Shown: positions 44,886 to 57,660 of the stretch, one piece after another
Numbering within the stretch: position 1 is the first letter of the stretch
Layout of the letters: every line of letters starts with the position of its first letter
Assembly: GCA_963969345.1 (NCBI GenBank)
Contig: OZ017768.1
Location: 10,704,193-10,768,192 of the forward strand
Origin: Turbatrix aceti
Lineage: Eukaryota > Nematoda > Chromadorea > Rhabditida > Panagrolaimidae
Reading direction: 5' to 3'
DNA length: 64,000 bases
Program-made: the position numbers and the translations under genes
The notes under the pieces: model-generated
Database searches by the model: none
The model's input: the letters and a program-made list of their open reading frames with translations, nothing else
What the model was told of the DNA's origin: nothing

Positions 44886-47028
44886 TTACCAAAAAACAAA
44901 AACATGGAATGCAACGAGAGGAATGAGGGAGATCACTGGAACGCGGTTCAGCAAAGCGAGGCTCTCTGCTTCTTCCTCAGCGTCCTCAGCCTTTTTCCGC
45001 TGTGCCAGAACCGCATCGTAATCAATGGTGGGTACGGGCGCATTGTCGTCGATCAGATCATTTTCATCGTAGTGTTTGCTGTTCCAATTTCCCGTCTGCA
45101 GTGCCTCGTACATCTCCTTTGCTTCGACTTGCATGGAAAGCTCCTGAAGGAAGTACACACGGCCGTCCACTTGGTCGATACGGTACTCGATGAACTTCTG
45201 CATGTTCTTCCGTTTAACGCCGATGTAGACAACCTGAGTTTTGTCGCCTTTAACGGTCAACAGGAAGTACGCCGCATCGTACGTTACCGCTGCAGTTGGA
45301 TTGACGTCGCAAAGGATATCCGTGGTCTCGTCGCATCCTGGGCAGGGAAAGAGGGGGCTCGAAACGTCGTCGTTCAGACTGAAGAGCTGGCCTACGTCTT
45401 TGCTTCTGTCATCTTGATGTTTGGTAAAAGCAAAGCCCTCCCTTCGCTTGCGTCTGTTTTCTCCGAACACGCAGTTGGCCGCCTTTGTGGAGCGCGTCTG
45501 TGCATGAACGTAGCTATTTATGTTGGAATACTCGGTGCCATCGGCAGTGTGAGTCTTGGTTTTGTAGAAGTATTTTACGTCGAGAATGCAGTATTTTAAA
45601 CTTATGTCGTTGAGAAAGAAGAAGACTAAAAAAACCCCATAAAATGCAATAGAAACAAAAAAAACTTGCCTTCAACATGGAACATATCAGATTTTTGGCT
45701 GACAATCCGAGGAGCCGCAGCGATTGAGCCTTTAAAATCTTGAAATTTGCACTTGTTGATATAATTCTCAGGCATAAAAATTTGTTGAAATTTGCCATCG
45801 GCAAGAAATCGAATGGTGTACCTGAGACCTGATCCTTGCGTTTGGTAGTACAGGAAGAACGGCGTAAACTGCCCGGTGTTTTTGTTGTAGAAAAAGAAAG
45901 GACGGTCGTCATCTGAAGCGCATCACCGTAACCACTATCACCAGCAGGAAAAAAAAAACAAAACTCACAGTATTCCTCCTTGACCGGATAAGTGTAGTTG
46001 ACTGGCCCCATGTCGCCCGGAGCGGTGAACACTCTGCCCTCCAGTGACACTTTGTTGTACTGCGGCACTGCACTCGGCCGGACATTTTTTGCAAAATCAA
46101 CCATAGGAACTGTAAATGGAAGTCAGAGTCGAGTCATCATTTGCAAACGGAAAAAAACTTACATGACTGGTCGATGTCTGGAAAATCCTCGAAACTCATC
46201 ATGGCAGTGCTGATCGATTTTGAAATTGAATGAAACTTATAGCTCCGTCCGTTCGAATCTGCCAATCTTATTTGTTTGTCATTTGGATCAACCGTTACAG
46301 TGATGGAAATTCGTCGATTGCCTACATTGTATATAGTATCTATCATAACATTTGGATCGCATTTCTTATCAATCTAAAAAACAATCAATTAGTTGAAAAA
46401 AAAATGTTAACTCACTTTTACGATTTGGACAGTACGAGAAGTGATGTCGGTTCTCACATAACGAGCACGATTGTTCGCAGGATATCCACTTTTGCATGCA
46501 TAATACTTGATTTCGTATACATGGCTCAGGTTAAAATAATGCATCTCGTACCGACCTCCAATTGTTTCGGTGTATGGCACACTCCCTATGTTGCTCAGGG
46601 ACATCGGTTCGTGCGAATTATCAGCTTCAAATAACCTTTGTGGGGCTACTCTATCGCCATCACCTGCTTTACCATCCAAAGTGTCAAACGCATACAAGTA
46701 GGCGTGCACGTCGTTGTTAAGTTTGTCAGTATATATCGCCCAAACACCGACAAAAAGCGTTTTACTACCTGGGTACTGAAATGGTGCTTTTGTATAGCAA
46801 ATATTTTTATGTAAAAAGAGAAAAACTCACAATAAAAGGATCCGGATAAATCGACGATTTAGGGTGCAGGCACCACTTGGAGTCTCTGGTAGGGTAGACA
46901 CGATCGTAAACGTAGAGGCTGCAGTCATCAAGCAGCTCTATCTGGAAGAGCTCGTTGTACATATCCATGAACAGGCCATGGACAGTGACAAAACTCAACG
47001 CCGTGCACAACCAAGTGACGACCAGCAT
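44886..47028 (-). CDS. Large secreted or GPI-anchored protein with a furin-like site, unknown family
   Basis: Six exons, 47028-46831, 46775-46416, 46373-46163, 46109-45969, 45912-45670 and 45625-44886, join in phase to 630 residues. It starts with a signal peptide (MLVVTWLCTALSFVTVHG). An extracellular beta-rich region with several cysteines and sugar-site motifs (NLSH, NYTY) follows. About 435 residues in, ENRRKRREG is a strong proprotein-convertase site, so the protein may be cut in two. The second part contains FPCPGCDETTDILC, an acidic coiled region (KKAEDAEEEAE) and a hydrophobic C-terminus (VPVISLIPLVAFHVFVFW) that resembles a GPI signal or a short anchor. The intron after exon 5 uses a GC donor (AAG|GCAAGT). 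I do not recognise the family. An upstream in-frame Met (8 codons earlier) is an alternative start. Confidence 0.75.
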
Positions 47029-47903
47029 TTTTTTAGACTGATTCAGCAGCAAAGAATTGCTTTATATGGCAAACGTTGCAAATTTTGAATATACTTTTTT
47101 TGCATAGACGTTTTGTAACTAAAAATACGTGACAGATCTCAACATTTATCCAAATTTTTTGGATTCAACCTCCGGCATGCTGTTCAAATTGACGGACCGT
47201 TTTCTCAACTGATTCATATTCGAGTGCATGCTTTATGTGGTGGGCGTTGCACATTTCCAAGATGTTTTACAGAAATATACAAAACATAGTTATTCCAAAA
47301 AATACGTAGGTTTTTTTATGGACCCAGTTTGCTGCCTCAGGCAAGAAGTGGAATTTACTCTTTCATGAAATGCCGCAACTCAAGTTTGAGAAAGCAGTTC
47401 TAAATAATGGTAAGAATTGAAGTGACAATACATTGATCCACATGTGGTTCAATGTAATATCCCTGAAAATCTATAAAAAAAATAGTGTAAAACGTTTGTT
47501 TATAGTTTTTGGAAAGTAAACGACAGCAAAAAATCAGAAAAAAAACAAAAAAATGTGATCGTGAAAATCTCAAAAGCTGAAAATTTTTCGCGTTAGGAAC
47601 CCTAGAATTGCGTTGTTGGGTGACATTGCAAGCTTGCACTCATCTTTCGTCGATTCTTTTCCATCTTTTCCATGTTTGTTGTTGAACTTGTGCCATTGGC
47701 CAACAGTTTTTCGGCATTGTGTTCTTGTTCATTTCCAAGCACTGAATTGAACCAGTTGAATTTGTTTTTTTGGTATGCTTTAAAATTTGGACAGTTTTAT
47801 ATGAATTAAAGGTTTTGTTTACCTCACTTTTTTCTGTGTTCATTGGGCAAGGTTTAACAGCATCAGTGTTTTATATCCACTTATCCCACGCACGACCCAC
47901 TGC
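47029..47903. other. Upstream spacer of the secreted-protein gene
   Basis: AT-rich spacer of about 870 bp between two outward-facing starts, if the small frame at 47904 is real. No gene or RNA is recognised. Confidence 0.4.
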
Positions 47904-48209
47904 ATGCCCGGATTCAACGAGGCAATTAGCTCTTTGTCACGAGGTCAAATTGGGTCTCATTTTGTTTTCATTGTCTCTGGCGCAGGCGCATCCGTCGCCT
48001 TTGTTCTTTTGGTTACAGTTATTATTGATTATGAGACGACAATGGTCGCTTGCAGAAGCGTCGATCCGCCGTCATCCTGTTCTATTCCTGCACGTGATGT
48101 CGTTCAGAAGAACCCTCGACGTGCCATCAGCCGCTTCTGGTGCTGGTGCCGCTCCCGGCGCCGCCGCCGCTGCTGCCGCTGCTGCTGCCGTTTCGTCGAC
48201 TTCTTTTGA
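47904..48209 (+). CDS. Possible small single-pass membrane protein (low confidence)
   Basis: A 101-codon frame begins MPGFNEAISSLSRGQIGSHF and contains one good membrane segment (VFIVSGAGASVAFVLLVTVII). The tail passes through a GCC/GCT triplet array that gives an Arg- and Cys-rich end (RRRRRCCRCCC). The first half looks coding; the second half may be intronic or repeat, as the array in another frame gives poly-Ala. A splice after codon 50 is possible. No family is recognised. Confidence 0.3.
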   Translation: MPGFNEAISSLSRGQIGSHFVFIVSGAGASVAFVLLVTVIIDYETTMVACRSVDPPSSCSIPARDVVQKNPRRAISRFWCWCRSRRRRRCCRCCCRFVDFF

Positions 48210-51200
48210 GGTTTGTTTACCACTTTTTTTGCGGGGGGATTGTGCAACGGTGTTATTAAATAGAGAAGTAATAAGTTGGGGGTTTGCAAGGGGGTAATTT
48301 TACATTTTCTGATAAAATTTTATAAATAAAAAGTGTGTCACTGGACTCTTTTTTTATTTTGTTCCTCAATTTGACGCCGTTTTTTGATTTTTTTAAATTG
48401 AAATGGCGTTTTCCACTTTTTTCAAAGTCGATGGTTCTCATTGAATGTTTGAATATGGAAGCTTTTGCGGGCAAGCCAAAAGTGGGTTTTATAAAGTTCG
48501 TTCGTTGTCTCTGCTTTATCAGTTTCTTTGGCATGAAATACTTGATATCCACGAATTTCAGAATTCTTTGATTTCTCGGAAGCAAAACGTGTGAAGAAGG
48601 TTGCGTAATTATTTGGTCAACTCCGTTATAGATGGGTTGACTGCAGTTTTTTTTTTAACATTGTACCTAAATACCATATTCTTGTTTTTGGATGTTATCT
48701 GAAGACGACCGCCCAGAATGAGAGGAAAGGGCCGGAAGAGGAGTCATTTATTTGATTTCCGTTTTTTACTCGTTTTTTGTGTTGCTAAGGTCATTATGAT
48801 TACTTTATAAAAGGTCAGTTTTTAATTCCATTAACTTTTTTGATTCATGATTGATGCTTTAAAATTTTGTTTTAGATTTTTTCGAATAGCATTTACCTAG
48901 TCCTTCTTTTATAAATTATAAAATTGTTTTGGCTTAATATTTGCAGTTTGATTTTTACAGTTAAGTTATGATTATTATTTATTTTTATTTTTTTGAATGT
49001 TATTTTTTTTTCAAAATGGAAAAAAATTTACAACAAAGAGATTGCGACAGTGATATAGAGCTTTCATGCGTCATGCTGTCTCGCTGTAGCTATTTCCCTC
49101 TCCCTCTCGTGGTCAACTTGTTTTGTGTATTCACCGCGACAGATGAATTCCAATTTCAAACACCATGACGATGGGTGCGTTGCGAAATGTGGGAGGGAGT
49201 GAAGCTGTGGAAAACGGATTTTATGCGCTTCATTTGAAGGGTTTAGCTTGAATTGTACAATAATATTATATTAAACGTAATTTTGCAGTGTTGGACAGCT
49301 TTTTACCCTACTTTTTTTGAAATTCTGTGATTTATTTATTACATTTTATGAATCATAAACATTTATTTTTGAATTATCAAATAACTGATTTGATTGTAAT
49401 CCAGTTTGTTTCCCTCTCCCTGGCCTCCAAAATAAAAAGCACGCTCCAACAGAGCAGAGATGAAAAGCTTTGACACGAGATTGCGAACAGTTTACCACAG
49501 TCAATCTCTTGTTCACCCGTTCTTCTCCTACCCTCGCTTGTCCTGCTTGTATGTGCACTAATCTCCCCAGGGTATGGGTCAGGAGAATTTCCTTCATATT
49601 TGCTTGTTCTGTGCGGGAGGAGGCAAGAAGAAAGAAGATGGATAGATACAGGCGCTTGCTTCGCCCGGTCTTTGTTGTTATGCAGTTCAGTTGGCCGCTG
49701 GTTAATTGTTGTGTAATTATAGTACAAGATTTTTTGCGTGCAGAAGGACGAATAGGGGGACCAATTTGTGGAATCTTCAGTTAATTATTATAGAATTATT
49801 ATATGCTGCGATATGGAAAAAAAATTTGCCTGATGCAGGTAAAAAATTACCGTAACAATAAATTTTACCCCTTACCCACTCAGACTTTTGGCTCATTCAG
49901 TTTTTTATCTTTGAACGGTAAATAAACAGAAACCCTATACCGCATGTCGTTCGGTTACCCTTTTTTTCAAATGTCCTTACCAGTCTTTGCTCCTTAACCC
50001 TTTTACGCTGCTGTTCCTTCCTGTCCTGGCACAAGGGCACACGAGTGTATTTTCTGGGTGTTCTTTTGCCACAGGGGATTTTATAATTGCATTAGTATGC
50101 AAAGAAACGAGAGTCACGATCTTTGAGGTGTTTTTTGTTCATTTTTGTTTTGTCTGTTTTTAGCATGTGATCGATGTTTGCAATTTTCCAGTTTTTAGAA
50201 TTTTGGTTTTTCAAATAATTTATTTACTGATCATGTTTGTCTTTTTTTTTATCCAAAATAGCAAATCTGGCAACCGTATATATTCATCCGATAAGTCAGT
50301 TTTTTTTTGATTTTTTTTAAATAATTTTTTGCAATATGTAATAACTTACTGTTTGCACAAAATCATTCGTTGGCTTTTTTTTAAGTTTAAAAAAAGCCAA
50401 AAAAATTTTTTACTGTTGACTACACTTTAAAAACTGTAGTCAACATTTAATTTTTTTGAATTTTATATATTTTGAGACCCAAAATATATAAACCCAAATG
50501 CCCCCAAGCGTTTACCAACCGTCTTCTCTCTTTTCCTCAGCCGTGATCTCGATCGATGGTCTCACAGACTTTTCTTGTCACGTCGACGCGAGAGATCAGT
50601 GCGTTCTAGGATCTCCGAGACGGTCGACGACCGAACGTGACACAGCGAGCGCGACGGGGAGACGTTGTAGCACTTGTCGGAGGGGACTCGTGAAAGATCT
50701 TAGCGATAATATAATATTTATTTTTTTCCTGGCTCTCACATAAGTGTTGCTGTTCTTTGAATTTGATCTTTTTTTGGGAAAAAAGAGTTGGTACCGCAGT
50801 AAAAAAAAATCAATGTGTATTCTGAGTTTGGGCGAGGGAGTTCCTAAAATAGTGTTGTATTACCAAAATATCGAAAAATAATCATTTTACGTAATTTTAC
50901 TCAGTTAAAAAAATTATAACCTATAAAATGGTTTCGTTGTTTTTAAGATTTTTAGAATTTTTTTCAACAAACTTGTTTACGTGCTTACCTATTGGATTTC
51001 CCAGCAACAAAGTTTTTCACGTGTTAGTGAACAAAAAATTCCTTCTACCTCCACCCAGAATTTTTTGACATTGTCCTTGCGATTTATAAATATTTAATCG
51101 AGTAGACGAAAGGGCAAATATGAGCACTGTACATTAGCAGATTTTTTCGTGTCACAGTAGTCTTAGGTTTGTTCACAGGTTTGCAACTTGAGAACAAAGT

Positions 51201-54200
51201 GTTTCTTTGTGTCCAGAGTACCCGGGCGAGTAGCCACCATCTCATTCCCATCAAGTCACTTTTTTGTGCAATGATTGATGCGAAGAACATCTTTCACGAC
51301 GCAGGCATGCAGGTATGATGATCGAAAATATTTATGAGAAGAGGAAGAATTATTCGGTGTGTGCTCCTTCTGAATAATACTTTACGTGCTTGCTTATGAG
51401 CTTGGAAGTTTGTCAATAAATACTTTACTCATCCATCAGCTGCTAGGGGAGGTATGTAGGTCGTCGGTCGCCGTTGTCTGCCTGCCACTTGCTTGATTGA
51501 CTTTCGCTCTGGCTTGCTATCAGGTGTGGTGCGGTGATGTTCGGTCTTGCTTTTGTTTTTTTGTGATTCAACAGAGTTTAGAATTTTTTAAATTAATATT
51601 TATTTTTTTATTTTGAAAAAAACATTGAAGTAAATTTACAAGTTTTCTAAAAAAACTTGTCGGCCGGCAAACATGGTTTCTATTTACTTACATTAGTCCA
51701 TGTTCGGTGTAGTGGGGGGTTATCAGTTCTTCATTTATGATGTTTCTGTGCATAGATCACGCCACAGTGAACTTGGTTTTATGGGTGACAGACCGGACAG
51801 TTGCTTGTTTGTATACAAGCAACTGACCGAGGAGTTTGACGACTAGAAAGTACCGCTTTTCAGCTGTGGTAACTATTATATATAAATATTTCTCTTTAGT
51901 AACAATGACAGTTTTTGTTGTTTTATTTTGTTTTTGAAATGTAAATAGAAGTATTTCGTTTTAAGAGCCCGCCATGAATTTTCTGTCTTGAGTTTTAATG
52001 ATAATTTTGCTAATATATTTTTTGTATTTTTCTGCCGTATTGTCTGGGTTAATGAATTTGATACGTCGGAATCTTGAACCGCAATTTGCAACACAACGGT
52101 GACTCACTTTTATTTTTTTGTAATTGCTCATTGCAAATTCTAAATCTGTTTTTTCTTGGTCATCGCATCGCTATGCAGCCAGTCTGACTGCATTCAACGG
52201 CCAATAGACGGATAGATGATCTCTGACTAATTGTCGCGGTTTTTTGGATTCGAGTAGCTAGAAGAGATGGGGCGTGGAACGTAACGGAAGTCATATTTGT
52301 CTTCGGCGTTTGCTGTGACTTCTTCATCTGTAAGATGACTCAATATGCTCACACGTTTACACAGTCTTGGTTTAACAATGTTTTATCAATGATTTTTTGG
52401 GATTTGTAAACATGTATCATGTGTCTGTTTTATCGGATTAGAGAGAACATTGCTTCGAAGTTTTTATGTTTGACAAAACAGGTGATTGGGTGTTCTGCTA
52501 ATGCGTCATTATCTGCAGTTATAATATTTTTTATGTTTGAGAACTTTTGAAGGTGACTAATTTTATGAATCGTTGATGGCAGTTTTTTTCACCAACGATC
52601 ATTTGTGTGAGCAAAAACAACAGGACTTTTCAGTTTTTTTGCAAAAAATGCGGGGTTTTTTTTGCTGAATGCAGCTTTTCTTATAAACTTGTGGTTCAAA
52701 AAACAATCACCGGAATGTCGGATGATGCACCCCAGACAGTCCATGATGAGGCAGACCAGGGAGCTGTGTGATGTTTGGATGGATAAAAAACAGGACTTGG
52801 CTAGGCTGGGCTCGGCTGCAGAGAGGCCGCGGGATGAGTCATGCACGCTTGTTGTTGTTGCTGTTCACCCCCTATGCGCCGCCTAACAACTGCGGACACC
52901 ACGTGAACGAAACGGACATTGCTATACTCTTCAGACCGGGTTTGTAGCCACCGGCCATGATAGGAGGGAGTGTGCGCTCGTCTGTGTGATTAGTGTTTAT
53001 AAACATAAATGTTTATCATAGCAAATAACTCACATCGTTTATTTTTTGGTTAGTTTTATTAACTTTTGTAACTGGTTTCTTGTTGATTGTTTTTTTGCTG
53101 TTAAATCATTGATTTTTTATTTTGTCTTTTTTAGTAATTTAATTACGGGGATTTCTGTGGTCATTCGGTTTGCAATTACTGAAATGGATCAGTTTATGAA
53201 GAAAAGGCGTACGTCGAAATTGACCAAATAAACAAGAATTACGAAGAAATTCTAGTTTTCATAAATTTTTGAATGCTTTTAAAAATGGAGCTTTTCGTGC
53301 TCAGTTTTTTGAATCATAGAACTTTGGATTCCAAGCTTTTTTTACATTCTATAGTAAACTATAAGGAGAATACAGTTATTTCTGCCTTTCAGTGATTTTT
53401 CTGTCTTTCTAAAATGTTCTTCATATTCGTCGCTTTCTTTCAGCTTCTATCTCAGTTTATGTTTTTAAAAATTCACCTTTTAAATCCAGCGATCCTGCAT
53501 ATCCGATCTCCACAGGGATCAATAGACAGTCGCATTTCTCTATCGATATAGGAACATTTTTCAACGTTCAGATCACAAATTTAAGAGCTTTCTTCCGATC
53601 CTTTTCCCCCTCTCTGTTTACGCATGCATCCGTGGATGCAGCCGGTGCATGCGATTGACGATTTTCATTGTTTATTGTTCGTTGTTCGTGAGTTTCTTTG
53701 TTTTCCGAATCGATTGATCCAACACGCTTCGGTTAATTTCAATTACGTGATACCATTGAACAGTCGTCTTTAAACGGTAGTCACCTGTCTGATGTCTGAC
53801 AGTCCTCCGGGACTGGGTATCGTGTCCTTTGCCCCCACGTACTACAGCACCTGTCATTGTTCGTTTTACACGCCTTGTCAGAATTTATTACCATGAACGT
53901 ACATTTTTTTGGCGTTTCTCGTGCATTGGAATGCGACTTGATTTCGTTACCATTCAAGTCAACAATTTTCTAGAACCTTCGACCTTTGAACAAAATTGAC
54001 TACTAAAATTGAAGTCAAGTTTTGTTTCACGTGACCGGTATTTATTTTTGTTGAGGCAACTTGCGTGTAGGCAAGAAAAACGAGTGTTCGCCATCTGCTG
54101 AAATGGGTCATCTCAGAGAACCTTCTAAGAGTGTTGAGTTTGCATTGGTCAGTATTATGATACTGTTTTACATAGATTTGTATTTTTTACTTTTTTTTGA

Positions 54201-54852
54201 AGTCGGAGAACCACGAATCGAAATCAGTGATTCCCTGCCTCTTTCTGTTATCTTTTAATTGTAGTCAGTTTACTTTTTAAATGGGTCAAACTTGCATTTT
54301 AAAAGTATTTACAACGAAGTTGTTTTTTTAGTAAAAATTATACTCTTTTACTAAAAAAACAACTCATCACTGTCTCTTTAATTTTGTAATGAGTAATTAT
54401 GCACGAGTAAGAGTAATAAAGTAAAGTAAAGTAAAGTGTTGAATTATTATTACAATAAAACTTGGGGTGCGCATTTTTAGACCCAAAAATGGATGGATCA
54501 ATGTTGCTTTTTTGTTGTATTGCGCATCGTCAGTTTTTTTACACGAACTGATAAAATTTAATTTTTTTTAATTTTTTGAGAATAAAACTTATTGCAGTAC
54601 AATTTGATTTTAACTGCCGTTCTCTGACAGTTTTTTTACACCTTTTGTTTACTTAAAAAACTCTGGCCAGATTGAACACACAGCAGCGCATTTAGTTATT
54701 TTTTTTTCAACGCAATGCACCAGTTATGAAACTAAATAAATGAATTTCTAATCCGCTTATGCTCCGCAAAACAACTTAGCTTTGCATAAAAATAAAAAAT
54801 ATTGACGCACGTATATGTATAAAAAATTGTTGGGCACAGTCACCATAAAAAA
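48210..54852. other. Long AT-rich region upstream of the TMCC gene
   Basis: About 6.6 kb without a convincing gene. A GC-rich island at 50515-50700, preceded by TTTTCCTCAG, could be an alternative 5-prime exon. Perfect hairpins occur at 50415-50444, 50462-50492 and 54318-54364. An AAAGT tandem repeat lies near 54419-54438. Much of this may be upstream or first-intron sequence of the TMCC gene. Confidence 0.45.
54318..54364. repeat. Perfect 19-bp inverted repeat with 9-base loop
   Basis: The arms 54318-54336 (AGTTGTTTTTTTAGTAAAA) and 54346-54364 are exact reverse complements. The spacer is ATTATACTC. The stem is too short for a typical microRNA precursor. It could be a tiny inverted-repeat relic or a structural element. 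Confidence 0.6.
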
Positions 54853-57000
54853 ATGATGTTATTTGACTACGTTGATTTGGAATTGCAGACGGATTCCAAC
54901 AATGAACGAAGCAGTCTTCGGTCATCGGACGACGCTCGATCAACTGGGTCCCCCGGAGCCTTCGACGAATCGGGGCTCCTCGCTTCGTCCTCGCCTTCCC
55001 AGCAAATCGACGAACGCGGCAGACTCGCTCGCAAGGTTGATAAGATTCGCGAGAAAATTATGCGGAATACTATTGTTCATCAGGGTGAGTTATTACCCAA
55101 TACGTGACAAAATTTTTTGAATGATGCAGTTTATTTATGTGTAGCTGAATCTATTTGACATATGTTTTTGTTCATTGTATTTTATCATTGCAAAAAATTC
55201 GAATCGTTCAGTTAAACATCCAAAACTTCATTTTCTTTAATTTTCCAGACGGAATCGAAAACTACCTCCGAATCACGGGCAACGAAACCCGGGTCCAGGA
55301 AAATGCCCAGCACATGCGAATCAAGCAGCACTTTGAGAAGAAAAACAAAAGGTACGCCCAGGAAATGGAGGCACTCCAACGCAAGCTGGAGGAGGCCGAA
55401 CAACGACTCGAAGAGTTTGACAAGGGCGTGCCGATTTCAAACCCCACCACCGAGCGCCACCGCATGCTGCAGAACGTCGGACATGGCATCAAGTGGACCG
55501 GCGCCAATCTCAAGGAAATGACCGAGACTGTCATGTCTGCGCCAAGGGATATCGCGCAGAAGGTGAAGCGAAATGTTTTTGGATCGAGTGAAAATCTTCC
55601 ACTGGCTGCGAACTTGTCCAACGGTTAGTTTATTGACGGTTATTTTTTTTCGAATTGTAGCGTCCTGCTATCAATACCAGTCAAAGAAATTTTTTAATTC
55701 CAATATTTTTAAAAAATGTTTTTTTTATAGTCAGTGGCGGCAGCGTCGGCGAGCCGTCCTCTTCCCGGCACCGGCCAGCGCACTCGACTGGCTCGGAGAA
55801 CATTGGTCACTCCAAGTTCTACACCCCTTCCCCCGCACTCATCGGTCAGGAGAGACTGAGCGGGGAAACGGATGCTTCGGATCAGATTCATCCGAGCCCC
55901 GTGAAGAGCGACACCGCCGCTGCTGCCGTGCTACGGAGACACTCAAGGGGTGCCGGTATTCGACCTATTTCCCAGAGCGTGTCCTACGAACACGTGACCG
56001 CTGTGCTCACGGAAGAAGTCGAGCTCCTAAAGAAAAAGTGCACGGGCTACGAAGAAAGAGCTCGCGAGATGAATGCTGAAATTGGTGTTTTGAGATCCGA
56101 GGTGTCGGCTTCCCGGTTTCACAGTCAGGTTAGTCGGGTTGAAATTGATTTATTTTGTAATGATAATTCTGAACAGTTTAGTGTTTTTTACTCAAAAAAC
56201 TTGAACCCTGACAACTTTTTTGGTTCTTTGGAGCAATTTTTTACAGAAACCTAAATATTTTTTGGCATTTTGTAAACATTGCAGGTGTATTGGCAAACGT
56301 CAGTTTTTTTTTAATTTAATTTTTTTTTTAATTTTTATATAAAAATTTTTAAAATATATCAATGTTTTTTTTGGCATTTTGGAACACAATTTTCTTTGTT
56401 GTTATAAATTATTATACGAATACAAAAGTTTTGACATTTTTTACATTAGTTTGTTGAGCAGCCGCTAGTTATACTATAATCTTTCAGAAACTTGAAGAAA
56501 CCTTAAACGAAATGATGGAGCTCCACCAGAACGAGACCCGGCAGCTCAAAAACGACATTGGCCTCATCACGACCCGCTTCGAGTACAACTACAACACGCG
56601 CTGCAAGCAGATCGAGGAACTCATCGAGTCCTGCTCCAACCGGGTCTACAAGGTCGAAACCAGCGTCGCCGAATCCGCACAGCGCTCCACAGACCCGACG
56701 CAGACCGTGCTCCGCTCAGTTCTCCTCTCCGGCGCGAATATCATCGTCGAGACGCTCAAAATCGTGCTATGCGCCTTCGCCGTCGTCAACCAGTTCCTCA
56801 AGCCCGTCGCTGCATCTCGCAAGACGACGGTCTTTTTTTTCGTTGCTCTGGGCGCTCTTTTTGTCGCTAGTTTCTGGTCTGGGATCACCGAGCTCGTCTG
56901 TAAGCCAGGTGGCATTCTGCCATGCGGGTTGGCATCTGCTGCCGGCACTAGCGCTGCTCCAGGAGAGCAGGTGGAAGGCTCGGGTGGTTCAACGACGTAG
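54853..57000 (+). CDS. TMCC-family transmembrane and coiled-coil protein
   Basis: Exons 54853-55084, 55249-55623, 55731-56128 and 56488-57000 join in phase to 505 residues. A Ser-rich N-terminus is followed by coiled coils: KVDKIREKIMRN, then KKNKRYAQEMEALQRKLEEA, then EEVELLKKKCTGYEERAREM, then a long helix to about residue 400. Two hydrophobic segments near the C-terminus (about residues 412-440 and 447-470) form a hairpin, followed by a Gly/Ser tail. This layout and the MEALQRKLEEAEQRL block match TMCC1-3, ER membrane proteins that act at ER-endosome contacts. An acceptor-like TTGGAATTGCAG at 54887 suggests that other isoforms splice into exon 1 from upstream. Family call is firm; the specific member is not. 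Confidence 0.85.
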
Positions 57001-57654
57001 CAATCGTCTGGGAGTGGTGCCAGACTTCAACGAGCACAGAAACTTTTTTCACCGGGTTTTCAACACGAAATTCATTCAACTTTCTCTCAACGGATCGATT
57101 CTCTCCAAAAAAGATTAACCGAGCTTTTTTTGTAAAAATTGTTTATTTTTGTTTTTTGATTATTTACAAGTTTTTTTTTTATTTTCACTTTCACGTTGCA
57201 TAGTTCAAATTGATTTTTTTGTCTTCCATTTTGTACGTCTGGTTACGAGTATACTTTTTTGATGTTTTCTCGCCTGATTTTGTGGTGTGTTGATCGATAA
57301 AAATTATTTATTTCTGTTTTAACAATTAAAATTGCTGAGTGCCGAACATGTCATAGATTTAGATTTTTCGTCGAATCTAAAATGAAATTCGGCATTGCTT
57401 TTGCAGTTTTGCAGAATTCTGAAAATATTCACCAAAAAATATGTACGACATTTCACTTCTTTTGTAAGAATGATAATTTCAAGCTGTCCACGAGTTTATG
57501 ATTTTCGTGTTTATTGTTTTTAACCAACAGTTTAAAAAAATTCCACTGGATATCCATTAAAAATACTTGAACATTATTTTACAATTTTAAAAATTTTAAA
57601 TATTATTTTTTCCAGATTTTTTTTTCAACTGTTTGTAAGCTGCAAAATTGTTAG
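57001..57654. other. Convergent 3-prime spacer between TMCC and Tribbles
   Basis: AT-rich spacer. The part near 57590-57654, read on the minus strand, contains the former last codons and stop of the Tribbles gene, now cut off by the element at 57661. No other gene is seen. Confidence 0.55.
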
Positions 57655-57660
57655 ACTGGG

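Noticed and set aside
44883..45599. 238-codon plus-strand frame
   Set aside because: Antisense shadow of the last exon of the secreted-protein gene, which has clean splice phases on the minus strand.
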